A stretch of 64,000 nt of DNA. Origin: Anaeroplasmataceae bacterium (GTDB taxonomy: Bacteria; Bacillota_I; Bacilli_A; Acholeplasmatales; JAEDCM01). This document shows, in pieces, positions 46,749-54,687 of this stretch. The notes under the pieces are model-generated. The model worked only from the letters and a program-made list of their open reading frames with translations, did no database searches and was not told where the DNA came from. A program made the translations under genes and the position numbers. Every line of letters begins with the position of its first letter. The stretch's first letter is position 1. The stretch lies in the NCBI GenBank assembly GCA_016294165.1, contig JAEDCM010000004.1:1-64000 (forward strand), written 5' to 3'.

Positions 46749-46776
46749 ATTATATACTAAAGCGACAATTAGTCAA
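46749..46776 (-). promoter_or_regulatory. SigA promoter of the 73-residue protein gene
   Basis: Minus strand TTGACT (46771-46776), 16-bp spacer, TATAAT (46749-46754). It overlaps the end of the CBS gene. Confidence 0.75.
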
Positions 46777-47182
46777 TCTTAATTGCAAAATTTTTGTAAA
46801 AATAGTCAATAATTTCCTTTCTTTTGACAATCCCAATATACATTCCCCTACCATCAACAATTGGAATAAAATTTTGTTGTGAAAGCAATTCCACAATCTC
46901 TTTTGGGCTGCTAAGAATGTCTAAAGCCTTATATGGTCTATATTTTTCGACTTCAGAAATATTAATCTTTTCAGCTTCTTTCAAATTTAAATCATGTTCA
47001 TTCATGATAAATCTCAATAAATCTCCTTCTGAAATTGTCGAAATATAGGACCCATCCTCATCAATCACTGGAACAACCGTAAATTTATGTGCATCAAACT
47101 TTTCTAGAGCTTGTCTAACCGTCGATTCTGCACTAATATAATGTGTATTCTCCTTTGGAGTTAAAACCATTAAAACGTTCAT
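46769..47182 (-). CDS. CBS-domain pair protein
   Basis: 137 residues, made only of two CBS motifs: the first at about 1-65 (STVRQALEKFDAHKFTVVPVIDEDGSYISTISEGDLL), the second at about 85-130 (EIVELLSQQNFIPIVDGRGMYIGIVKRKEII). Such pairs bind adenine nucleotides and sense energy state or cyclic nucleotides; AcuB- and DarB-like proteins are comparable. The partner is unknown. The ATG at 47182 follows GGGAG. Confidence 0.85.
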   Translation of the reverse strand: MNVLMVLTPKENTHYISAESTVRQALEKFDAHKFTVVPVIDEDGSYISTISEGDLLRFIMNEHDLNLKEAEKINISEVEKYRPYKALDILSSPKEIVELLSQQNFIPIVDGRGMYIGIVKRKEIIDYFYKNFAIKID

Positions 47183-47255
47183 TGCCAAATCTCCCTTCAG
47201 CAACATTATACCACAATATTATATTTTTCCTAACTTTATTTATATAACATAAAAA

Positions 47256-48707
47256 CTATTTATTTATTTTTTTTACATCAAAATATGAATACTTTGCATA
47301 TCCATTATTTTCTCCTCTGGCAAAAATTCCAATTTTTGTCCCAATCCATCTTCCTGGATATGCTTTAAAGCTAAATGGTAATTTTTTACCATTTAAACAA
47401 AAATAATAACTATTATTATCATATATAATATTTAAATCAGCTTCATTAGAATTATAGTTTTCTTCATAAACAATACTATCATTACCATCAAAGCTGCCTT
47501 CTTTAACATATAACATAACTTTACTATTAATCTTCTTAAACGAAATATAGGCATATTTACTACCCATAACACAAAGTCCTGTTTCATCATTTTCATTTAA
47601 ATCAAAAACAACTCTTGTTTTCGCAATAAAACTATCATAAATTAATTTTTGTAAAAAGGTATAAGGATATGATCCTAAATTATCTAATGATTTATTAATG
47701 CAATATAATTTTAAACAATCATTAACCTCATATAAATTATCAATCTTATTTGCAGGTGTTTGCCAAACAAGTGATAATTTATTCTTAAAATCATCACATG
47801 TTGGAATATTATACTTTGGATAAGGTTCAAGCAAATATTCATGACTTACAAATGGGCTACCTGCTAATCTTTCATCCCTAACATCACCACAAATTGGCCA
47901 GTCATCAATCCAAGTAACTGGTTGTAAACAAATAACCCTACCTAAGCATCCTTTATCTTGAAAATGGATAAAGGCAAATTTGCCATCATAATCAACCAAC
48001 GCTCCTTGATGTGGTCCATTTATCGGAGTATCATTTTGCATTTGGACAATTTTACTTTCATAAGGCCCGTAGATATTCTTACTTCTTAGGCAAGTTTGCC
48101 ATCCAGTTTTAACACTTCCTGCTGGGGCCATGATATAATAATAGTCATTATGTTTATAGAGCTTTGGTCCTTCGATCGTTGGATTATCATTATGACCATC
48201 ATAGATAATTTTGTAATCCGTCTTTTTTATTTTTAAATCCGGTGAAACCTCATATAAACCAATCATACTATTAAACCCTTTGCGACTTTTCGCAAAAGCA
48301 ACCGCCAAATAGCATTTATCATCATCCCAAATTGGGCATGGATCAATGATACCACAATCATCAATTAGACACCATAAATCGCTCCACTTTCCATAAATAT
48401 CCTTAGTTGAGCTAATATATATTCCTTCATCTACAAATGGTATAATCACATAAAATGTTTCGTTATGATATCTTATAGCTGGAGCCCAAGCCCCATGTCC
48501 ATGATGAACATCGTTAAATTTTTCAAAAGGAATACGTTCAAAAACATAATTTATAATCTCCCAATTAACTAAATCCTTCGAGTGAAGAATTGGAACTCCC
48601 GGTGTATGATTAAAACTTGAAGCAATCATAAAAAAATCATCACCTACTCTAATTACATCGGGATCAGAATAATCGGAATTAATAATAGGATTTGTATATA
48701 ATTCCAT
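47256..48707 (-). CDS. Glycoside hydrolase family 43, beta-xylosidase/arabinofuranosidase type
   Basis: 483 residues. The five-bladed beta-propeller catalytic domain (about 1-300) shows the general-base Asp in SDYSDPDVIRVGDDFFM, the pKa-modulating Asp in IIDPCPIWDDDKCYL and the general acid Glu in PTIEGPKLYK. A concanavalin-like C-terminal domain (about 310-480) is typical of beta-xylosidase subfamilies. There is no signal peptide, so it acts on imported xylo- or arabino-oligosaccharides. AGGAGG precedes the ATG at 48707. No sugar transporter is adjacent. Confidence 0.9.
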   Translation of the reverse strand: MELYTNPIINSDYSDPDVIRVGDDFFMIASSFNHTPGVPILHSKDLVNWEIINYVFERIPFEKFNDVHHGHGAWAPAIRYHNETFYVIIPFVDEGIYISSTKDIYGKWSDLWCLIDDCGIIDPCPIWDDDKCYLAVAFAKSRKGFNSMIGLYEVSPDLKIKKTDYKIIYDGHNDNPTIEGPKLYKHNDYYYIMAPAGSVKTGWQTCLRSKNIYGPYESKIVQMQNDTPINGPHQGALVDYDGKFAFIHFQDKGCLGRVICLQPVTWIDDWPICGDVRDERLAGSPFVSHEYLLEPYPKYNIPTCDDFKNKLSLVWQTPANKIDNLYEVNDCLKLYCINKSLDNLGSYPYTFLQKLIYDSFIAKTRVVFDLNENDETGLCVMGSKYAYISFKKINSKVMLYVKEGSFDGNDSIVYEENYNSNEADLNIIYDNNSYYFCLNGKKLPFSFKAYPGRWIGTKIGIFARGENNGYAKYSYFDVKKINK

Positions 48708-48770
48708 ATAAAGGCCTCCTTTTAAAAAATGGCTTATTACCGCTTTTTTCATTATTATAACATAAAAAAA

Positions 48771-48800
48771 GTCTATTTTACAGAATAATGTAAAATAGAC
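48771..48800 (-). terminator. Terminator of the SDR gene
   Basis: An 11-bp stem GTCTATTTTAC / GTAAAATAGAC, loop of 8, then seven T on the minus strand. Confidence 0.9.
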
Positions 48801-48809
48801 AATTATTAA

Positions 48810-49577
48810 TTATAAATTTGCGCCAAAATCACAAACCATTACTTGACCTGTGATTGGTTTAGATTCATCAGATGCAAAGAACAATAATACGTTCGCAACA
48901 TCCTCAGCTTTGCATGATGGACAGTTCTTCAAATCAGTGTGTGCACCCATTTGTTGGAACATTTCCATATCCATGCTAGAATAATCCATATTAGATGTCA
49001 TTGGCGTTAAAATGTTTCCTGGGCAAACGGCATTACAACGAATATGACTTGCAGCTGTACGTAAAGCTGTATGCTTTGTGATACCAATAATTGCGGCTTT
49101 TGATGAAACATAAGCTGCTCCACCTCCACCATTATATCCAGCAACACTTGCAACATTGATAATTGATCCAGATTGAGCTTCTATCATCTTATTTAATGCT
49201 GCTCTAATGCAATACATTGTTCCTTTTTGATTGATATCAATAACACGATCTAAATCCTCATCTAAGAACTTGTTAATAGCTTTTAATCCTGTATCTAAAA
49301 CACCAGCATTATTTACTAATACATCAATTTTAGAGAATTCCTTGATTGTTTCATTAATTAAATTTTCACAAGCTTCAGGATTAGAAATATCTGTAGGAAC
49401 ACATAAAACCTTTCCACCTTCAGCTTTGATTTCATTTGCTACTTCCTCTAATGCTGATACACGTCTAGCACTAATAACTACACTTGCGCCTTCTTTGGCA
49501 AATAATTTAGCAGTTGCAGCACCTACACCTGAGTTTCCACCAGTAATTACTACAACCTTTCCTTCTAGTCTTTTCAT
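48810..49577 (-). CDS. Short-chain dehydrogenase/reductase
   Basis: 255 residues. Classical SDR: the cofactor motif TGGNSGVGAATAKLFAKEG at the N-terminus with basic ARR after strand 2 (favours NADP), NNAGV, the catalytic Ser in NVASVAGYNGGG and the YVSSKAA Tyr/Lys pair at about 153-157, then CPGNILTPM. The substrate cannot be deduced. GGAGG precedes the ATG. It could be co-transcribed with nothing else, as it has its own terminator. Confidence 0.9.
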   Translation of the reverse strand: MKRLEGKVVVITGGNSGVGAATAKLFAKEGASVVISARRVSALEEVANEIKAEGGKVLCVPTDISNPEACENLINETIKEFSKIDVLVNNAGVLDTGLKAINKFLDEDLDRVIDINQKGTMYCIRAALNKMIEAQSGSIINVASVAGYNGGGGAAYVSSKAAIIGITKHTALRTAASHIRCNAVCPGNILTPMTSNMDYSSMDMEMFQQMGAHTDLKNCPSCKAEDVANVLLFFASDESKPITGQVMVCDFGANL

Positions 49578-49658
49578 GAAAATTCCTCCTTATCTATATT
49601 TTATTATATATAAAAAAAACTTTTTTTGTCAAATAAAACACATTACAAAATTTATAAC

Positions 49659-49687
49659 TTTACTATGTTATTATAAAGTTGTATAAT
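49659..49687 (+). promoter_or_regulatory. SigA promoter of the BrxF-like gene
   Basis: TTTACT (49659-49664), 17-bp spacer, TATAAT (49682-49687). Confidence 0.65.
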
Positions 49688-49737
49688 TATATTAAGTGAA
49701 AACGTTTTTAAAATTTAATAATAGGAGGAGAAGACTT

Positions 49738-50172
49738 ATGAAAAAAAATGCTTTTGACAAAAAACACAAACTACTACTAATTATTGGACGTGCTGGATCA
49801 GGTAAATCTAAATACCTAAACAACTACTCTTTAGAAAAAGGTATTCCAATTCTAAATTTTGACAGTATTCTTGGTAAAGAAATTCCTGAAGGTAAGGATC
49901 AAAATTATGTTTATGACTTTATTAGAAATTTCCTTTCTACTTATAAACCTGAAGAGATTCTTCTTGATAAAAAACATATCCTATATCAAAAGGATTCTAA
50001 CATTGACTTATTAGACTTTTTAAAAGAACTATCAAAACAAAAAACAGTTATTGCGACTTGGAACGGATATATTGAAAATAATAAACTAATTCATATTTGT
50101 GATGCCCTAAATGGTATTACTAAAGAATATGATTTAGATACTCTAGATTGTGGATATTTAGAAATTCTTTAA
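49738..50172 (+). CDS. Orphan BrxF-like P-loop NTPase
   Basis: 144 residues from the ATG at 49738 (AGGAGG upstream). Walker A IIGRAGSGKSKYL is at about 18-30 and a Walker B-like EILLDKKHILY at about 78-88. TVIATWNGYIENNKLIH (about 103-118) matches the conserved TVVAAWNG segment of BrxF, the small ATPase of BREX phage-defence clusters. None of the other BREX genes is near; neighbours are an SDR gene and the VanZ/Ig gene. It has its own promoter and terminator. A stand-alone role is likely and unknown. Confidence 0.7.
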   Translation: MKKNAFDKKHKLLLIIGRAGSGKSKYLNNYSLEKGIPILNFDSILGKEIPEGKDQNYVYDFIRNFLSTYKPEEILLDKKHILYQKDSNIDLLDFLKELSKQKTVIATWNGYIENNKLIHICDALNGITKEYDLDTLDCGYLEIL

Positions 50173-50179
50173 AATTTAA

Positions 50180-50200
50180 GGCTATGGAAAACCCATAGCC
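50180..50200 (+). terminator. Terminator of the BrxF-like gene
   Basis: GGCTATGG ... CCATAGCC hairpin followed by A and seven T. Confidence 0.85.
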
Positions 50201-50206
50201 ATTTTT

Positions 50207-52843
50207 TTATAATTTAGAATATTTTTTCTTTAAATAAATTCCAATAAAAATTAACGATAACAATATCGATGATACCATAAATCCATCAAAATCTAATAAA
50301 GCATCATCTAATACTCCATATCTTCCAGGAATGAAAAATTGAATAATTTCCGTAGTTGCAGCTATAATAAATCCTAATGCAAAATTAATTGGAATTGAAA
50401 AATATAGTTTCTTCTTATTAAATATTAAATACCATGATATCGATGAAAAAATACCTAAAATACAAAATGCTCCAAAATGCCCTAATGATTTTCTTACCTT
50501 GTAAAAAAAATCATCATTTTTTTCAATAAAATTTTGACGAAGAACCTTAAATTCAATTTCAAATCTTATTTCATCAGAAACCCCATCATCAATAACACAA
50601 TATATTTTAACACTACCAGCCTTTTTAGGAGTAACAATTCCATCACTACCTACCTCAGCAATCTTAGTATTACTTGAACTATATCTAACAATTTTATAGG
50701 TAACTCCCTCTTTAAAATTAAAACTTATTTTTGCACTTTTCCCATTTTTAATTTTAAATACATTATTCTCAAATAAAATATTCTCGCCCCTAATAGTATA
50801 GACATCTTCTTTAAAATCAACATAATTTCTAACACTAATATTTATTTCCTTACTTATATTTGAATACTCTTCAGTAATTGTTATCTTAGCATCGCCAATT
50901 CCATTAAAAATCAATTTTCCATTTCCATCAATACTAACAATATCAGAATTACTTGTCAAATATATTATTTTATAAATGGTTGTAGACTCATCAATTTCTA
51001 AAGATATTAAACATTTGTCACTTATGTATGCTTTAATAGTATCATCCTTTACTACAATCTCTTCATCATTTAATAAAACTTGATAATCCATACTTTGGGT
51101 ATAATAATGACTAGCACTAATCGTAAAAGACTTCTGATATTGTTCGTATATTTCACCATCAATCATTGGTGAAATGACAACCTCACAAACCCCGCTATCA
51201 ATTGCCAATATCCTATATCCATCGGAATTTTTATTTATGGTGAATGCTGAATTACTTATATTAACATTGTAGTTTTGAGAACCATTTGATTCATCATTTA
51301 TTTTAAAAATATATTCACTACCAACAATTGAATTTAAACTACCACTAATATTTTCTACGCTAAATCTATAACAAGCTTTTACCAATACTTGCTTACAAAT
51401 TCCCGATGCCTTATGAGTTACGTCTAAAATATATTCACCTGGTTTTCCGATTTTTAGAATAGATCCATTTATATCTATAGAAGAATCACTTAAACTATAA
51501 ATCATTTCTGTATTAAGAGGTTTATCAGGAATCCAACCTGAAACTAATTCATTTAAATTATATTTTTCATTACAATAAACAATTAATTTATCAGTTGAAA
51601 GTGTAAAATCGGTTGTTGTAACATCAGAAACTCCAAATATACTAATAGGTAATGTAAAAGTTTTATCATTATTAATTTTTACATTAATAGATGTTTCTCC
51701 AACACTTATTCCTGTAACTTCTCCGGTATTTGTTACTGTCGCAATGCTTTCATCACCACTCCGATATTCAGCCGTAACATCTAAAGCATATACAGGATAT
51801 TTTTTAATGATTATTTTTGCTTTTTTTCCAACCGACAATTCATTGGTTAATGAAACAGTTGTTTTATCTAAATCAGCATTAGGCGATGGTAAAACCTCTA
51901 TTTCTTTTTCAAAATAAATATTTGGATAAATGCTTGATGAAGCCTTTATCATTGCTTTTCCATCTTTAACTCCAACAATTTTCTTTCCATTTATTTTAAT
52001 AATGCTTGGATCACTAGATTCTAAAATGTAATCCTTGAATGTTGCGTTTGTAGGATTAAATGAAACATTTACTTTCATCTCTTGATTAACATAAATCGTA
52101 TTAGTTGTAAAACTAATCGATTCTAATTCCACAACATTATTTTGAGTAACGCAAACACGTAAAATCTTATATTTATCACCTGATATAACTTTAATCACAA
52201 TAATATCACCAAAAGAATTTTTTAAAGGAGTGATTACTCCATTTTCGATTTTTAAATAATTATTACTACTAATCTCATAACTTACATCTTTACATGTCGT
52301 ATTTGTTGGATTAAAAACATTAGTAATATAATACTCACTTCCTAATAAAAGGTTATATACTCCATCATTAATATCAGCATCTATACTTGAATCAATACTT
52401 TCTAATAATACATTTTTAACATTTACCGTCATACTATCCTTTAAATCACTATACTTAGTACTGCTGATTGAAATCTCAACTGATCCTTCTTTTAAAAATG
52501 AAATATTACCTTCATCACTGACTGATGCTATTTCTAAATCTGAAGACGCAAATTTAAGAGATTTATATGTCGCATCTATAGGAGTTACTAAGGTTTCGAG
52601 CATATAGCTATCACCAACGTAAATCTCGGAAATCTTATTAGTAATTTCCACTTTTTTTGCTTTAACAACTACTGTTTGATCATCCTTATATCCATTAATA
52701 AAGTCAGCTAGCCCACTACCTACTGAATTGCTTTGTTTAGCCGAAAGATTACCAGGCATAAGTGATTCAGCAATCAAAACTAATATGCATATTATATAGC
52801 AAGTTATATAAACTTTTTTTGCAATAGAAGATTTATGTTTCAT
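50207..52843 (-). CDS. VanZ-like membrane protein with a long Ig-like (Big_2) ectodomain insertion
   Basis: 878 residues from the ATG at 52843 (GGAGGG upstream). TM1 (about 11-31) ends in AESLMPGNLSAKQSNSVG, the normal start of a VanZ domain. About 740 residues then form repeated bacterial Ig-like units with Big_2 hallmarks (EIYVGDSYML, IASVSDEGNISFLKEGSVEI, IATVTNTGEVTGISVGE, IAEVGSDGIVTPKKAGSVKI). The chain returns to VanZ sequence (KSLGHFGAFCILG ... TEIIQFFIPGRYGVLDDALLD), with three to four more helices to the end. VanZ relates to low-level teicoplanin resistance; family activity is unclear. The Ig region would project into the wall. Confidence 0.8.
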   Translation of the reverse strand: MKHKSSIAKKVYITCYIICILVLIAESLMPGNLSAKQSNSVGSGLADFINGYKDDQTVVVKAKKVEITNKISEIYVGDSYMLETLVTPIDATYKSLKFASSDLEIASVSDEGNISFLKEGSVEISISSTKYSDLKDSMTVNVKNVLLESIDSSIDADINDGVYNLLLGSEYYITNVFNPTNTTCKDVSYEISSNNYLKIENGVITPLKNSFGDIIVIKVISGDKYKILRVCVTQNNVVELESISFTTNTIYVNQEMKVNVSFNPTNATFKDYILESSDPSIIKINGKKIVGVKDGKAMIKASSSIYPNIYFEKEIEVLPSPNADLDKTTVSLTNELSVGKKAKIIIKKYPVYALDVTAEYRSGDESIATVTNTGEVTGISVGETSINVKINNDKTFTLPISIFGVSDVTTTDFTLSTDKLIVYCNEKYNLNELVSGWIPDKPLNTEMIYSLSDSSIDINGSILKIGKPGEYILDVTHKASGICKQVLVKACYRFSVENISGSLNSIVGSEYIFKINDESNGSQNYNVNISNSAFTINKNSDGYRILAIDSGVCEVVISPMIDGEIYEQYQKSFTISASHYYTQSMDYQVLLNDEEIVVKDDTIKAYISDKCLISLEIDESTTIYKIIYLTSNSDIVSIDGNGKLIFNGIGDAKITITEEYSNISKEINISVRNYVDFKEDVYTIRGENILFENNVFKIKNGKSAKISFNFKEGVTYKIVRYSSSNTKIAEVGSDGIVTPKKAGSVKIYCVIDDGVSDEIRFEIEFKVLRQNFIEKNDDFFYKVRKSLGHFGAFCILGIFSSISWYLIFNKKKLYFSIPINFALGFIIAATTEIIQFFIPGRYGVLDDALLDFDGFMVSSILLSLIFIGIYLKKKYSKL

Positions 52844-52951
52844 CACTATCCCTCCTTTTAGCATCTTTCTAATTATATAATATCATTTTTTATTAAATTT
52901 TATAAAAAAAGAATAGAAAAATTTCCTATTCTTTGAAAAAAATCTATATAA

Positions 52952-53521
52952 TCACATAATTCCTGAGAAAAATATTTCAAAACCAATAAATAAAAGAATT
53001 ATTCCACCAATAATTTCTGCTTTTTTTCCAAGCTTATCGCCAAATTTCTTTCCAATATAATGAGCAGCAATACAAATGGCAAAAGTTAAACCACATACAA
53101 TAATTGCGGTAACAATCGCTTCTATTAATGTGTAGTCGGCAATTGTTAATCCAACGCTCAATGCATCAATGGATGTTGCAATTGTTTGAACCATAATAAC
53201 CTTAAAAGTCAATGCTTCCCAATTATCCTCGTCCTCTTCTCCTTTGATTGCTCCTAAAATCATACTTATTCCAAGGTATCCTAAAATAGCTAATGCAAGC
53301 CATGGAATAAATCCTTCAATATATTTGATAAATTGTGATCCAATCAAATATCCTAATAATGGCATCAAACCTTGAAACAAACCAAACATAAAAGAGATAA
53401 ATAAAATCTTTTTCAGTTTTATTTTTGATTCCCTTAATCCATTTGCCATTGATACAGCGCATGCATCCATTGCTAACCCAACTCCTAATAAAGCCGATGT
53501 AGTAAAAAATATTAAATCCAT
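52952..53521 (-). CDS. mntP: Manganese efflux pump MntP
   Basis: 189 residues with six transmembrane helices in two repeats. The key motifs are GVGLAMDACAVSMANGL (Asp in TM1) and the matching TSIDALSVGLTIAD in the second half. It exports Mn2+ to prevent overload. AAAGGG precedes the ATG at 53521. The Mn2+-sensing riboswitch in its leader independently supports the substrate. Confidence 0.95.
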   Translation of the reverse strand: MDLIFFTTSALLGVGLAMDACAVSMANGLRESKIKLKKILFISFMFGLFQGLMPLLGYLIGSQFIKYIEGFIPWLALAILGYLGISMILGAIKGEEDEDNWEALTFKVIMVQTIATSIDALSVGLTIADYTLIEAIVTAIIVCGLTFAICIAAHYIGKKFGDKLGKKAEIIGGIILLFIGFEIFFSGIM

Positions 53522-53538
53522 ATATTACCCTTTCTAAA

Positions 53539-53670
53539 TAAAAAACCTATGCCAAAAGGACATTAAAAAAATTTGTCCTTTGTCATAAGTCTCGTTTTTT
53601 AATACTGAACCTGGATTTCTCCATTATGTAGATTCAATAACTATAAATAGCAAACTACTCCCTTATACAG
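53539..53670 (-). promoter_or_regulatory. yybP-ykoY Mn2+ riboswitch with terminator
   Basis: On the minus strand: P1 5' arm TGTATAAG (53662-53669), loop L1 AAGGGAGTAG (53655-53664), loop L3 ACGAGA (53590-53595), P1 3' arm CTTATGACA (53581-53589). The same 3' arm is also the 5' half of a long terminator hairpin (53546-53589) that ends in a T-run. P1 and terminator therefore exclude each other: bound Mn2+ should favour P1 and let transcription reach mntP. Confidence 0.85.
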
Positions 53671-53687
53671 GTTTTAAATTCGCTATT

Positions 53688-53716
53688 ATTTTATCTTTTT
53701 ATCCATATTTTGTCAA
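53688..53716 (-). promoter_or_regulatory. SigA promoter of mntP
   Basis: Minus strand TTGACA (53711-53716), 17-bp spacer, TAAAAT (53688-53693), just past the exonuclease III stop codon. Confidence 0.8.
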
Positions 53717-53718
53717 TA

Positions 53719-54468
53719 TTATTTAACATCTATTTCTAGTTCAACAGGAGCATGATCACTTCCCATTATTGTTGTATTAATCTTTGCATCAATTATTTTA
53801 TTCTTTAGACAATCAGAAACTATAAAATAATCGATACGCCACCCAGCATTATTTGCTCTAGCATTAAATCTATAACTCCACCATGAATATAAAATTTTTT
53901 CAGGATATAAATAACGGAAAGTATCAATAAATCCACTATTCAATAATTCTGTTAGCTTATTTCTCTCTTCAATCGTAAATCCCGCATTTCTTAAATTGGC
54001 CTTTGGATTTTTAATATCTATTTCCTCATGAGCAACATTTAAATCACCACAATAGATTACCGGTTTATTTAAAGATAGTAAATATTCTTTTAAATCATCT
54101 TCAAAAACCATTCGATAATCTAATCTTTTTAATCCATCTTGACTATTTGGAACATATGCATTTACCAAATAAAAATTATCATATTCTAAAGTGATAACTC
54201 GTCCTTCATCATTGTACTTTCCATCCTTTAGCCCATAAAAAACACTTAATGGTTTTTCTTTAGCATAAATTAAGGTTCCGCTATAGCCCTTTTTAATTGC
54301 ACTATTCATATAAATGTTATATCCTGGTATACTTATGTCTGCTTGTCCCTCTTGCATTTTTGTCTCTTGAATGCAAAAAAAGTCCGCATCACTTTCTTTA
54401 ATATAGTTAAACAATCCCTTTTCCATACATGCTCTTATTCCATTGACATTAAAGCTTATTAATCTCAT
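53719..54468 (-). CDS. xth: Exodeoxyribonuclease III / AP endonuclease
   Basis: 249 residues of the endonuclease/exonuclease/phosphatase fold. Metal and catalytic residues: SFNVNGIRA (Asn), FFCIQETKMQ (Glu), CGDLNVAHEEIDIKNPK (Asp and Asn) and MGSDHAPVELEID (catalytic Asp-His). It cuts at abasic sites and trims 3' ends in base excision repair. The ATG at 54468 is chosen (GGTGAT upstream); two earlier ATGs lack sites. Confidence 0.95.
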   Translation of the reverse strand: MRLISFNVNGIRACMEKGLFNYIKESDADFFCIQETKMQEGQADISIPGYNIYMNSAIKKGYSGTLIYAKEKPLSVFYGLKDGKYNDEGRVITLEYDNFYLVNAYVPNSQDGLKRLDYRMVFEDDLKEYLLSLNKPVIYCGDLNVAHEEIDIKNPKANLRNAGFTIEERNKLTELLNSGFIDTFRYLYPEKILYSWWSYRFNARANNAGWRIDYFIVSDCLKNKIIDAKINTTIMGSDHAPVELEIDVK

Positions 54469-54515
54469 AATCATCACCATAAACATTATACTTTAAAACA
54501 ATAAAAAATGCAAAA

Positions 54516-54546
54516 AATGTGAGTTTAAAATAAACCCACATTTTAA
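54516..54546 (-). terminator. Possible terminator between GGDEF gene and xth
   Basis: AAAATGTG-GTTT ... AAAC-CACATTTT hairpin with a one-base bulge and a T-rich minus-strand end. Confidence 0.6.
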
Positions 54547-54592
54547 TAACTTGTATTATAAATCCTTTTGAAAGTAACTTCTCATCGTTAAT

Positions 54593-54664
54593 TTAAATAT
54601 TCTTTTTTCCTGTCCAAAACGACTCTTCATAGACAATATTTAACCCATCTCTTTTGGCATTAAA
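54593..54664 (-). other. Possible 23-codon gene remnant
   Basis: One minus-strand frame in the gap between GGDEF and xth genes reads FNAKRDGLNIVYEES then FWTGKKNI and stops. It has no start codon and is preceded by stops. It looks protein-like and resembles the opening of some uncharacterised Bacillota membrane proteins, but this is from memory and weak. The rest of the 54547-54687 gap shows nothing. Confidence 0.2.
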
Positions 54665-54687
54665 TTTATATAAAAATCACTTTTCTA

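Noticed and set aside
49738..50172. A complete BREX or other defence island around the BrxF-like gene
   Set aside because: No methyltransferase, PglZ phosphatase, Lon-like or helicase gene is present on either side; neighbours are metabolic and envelope genes.
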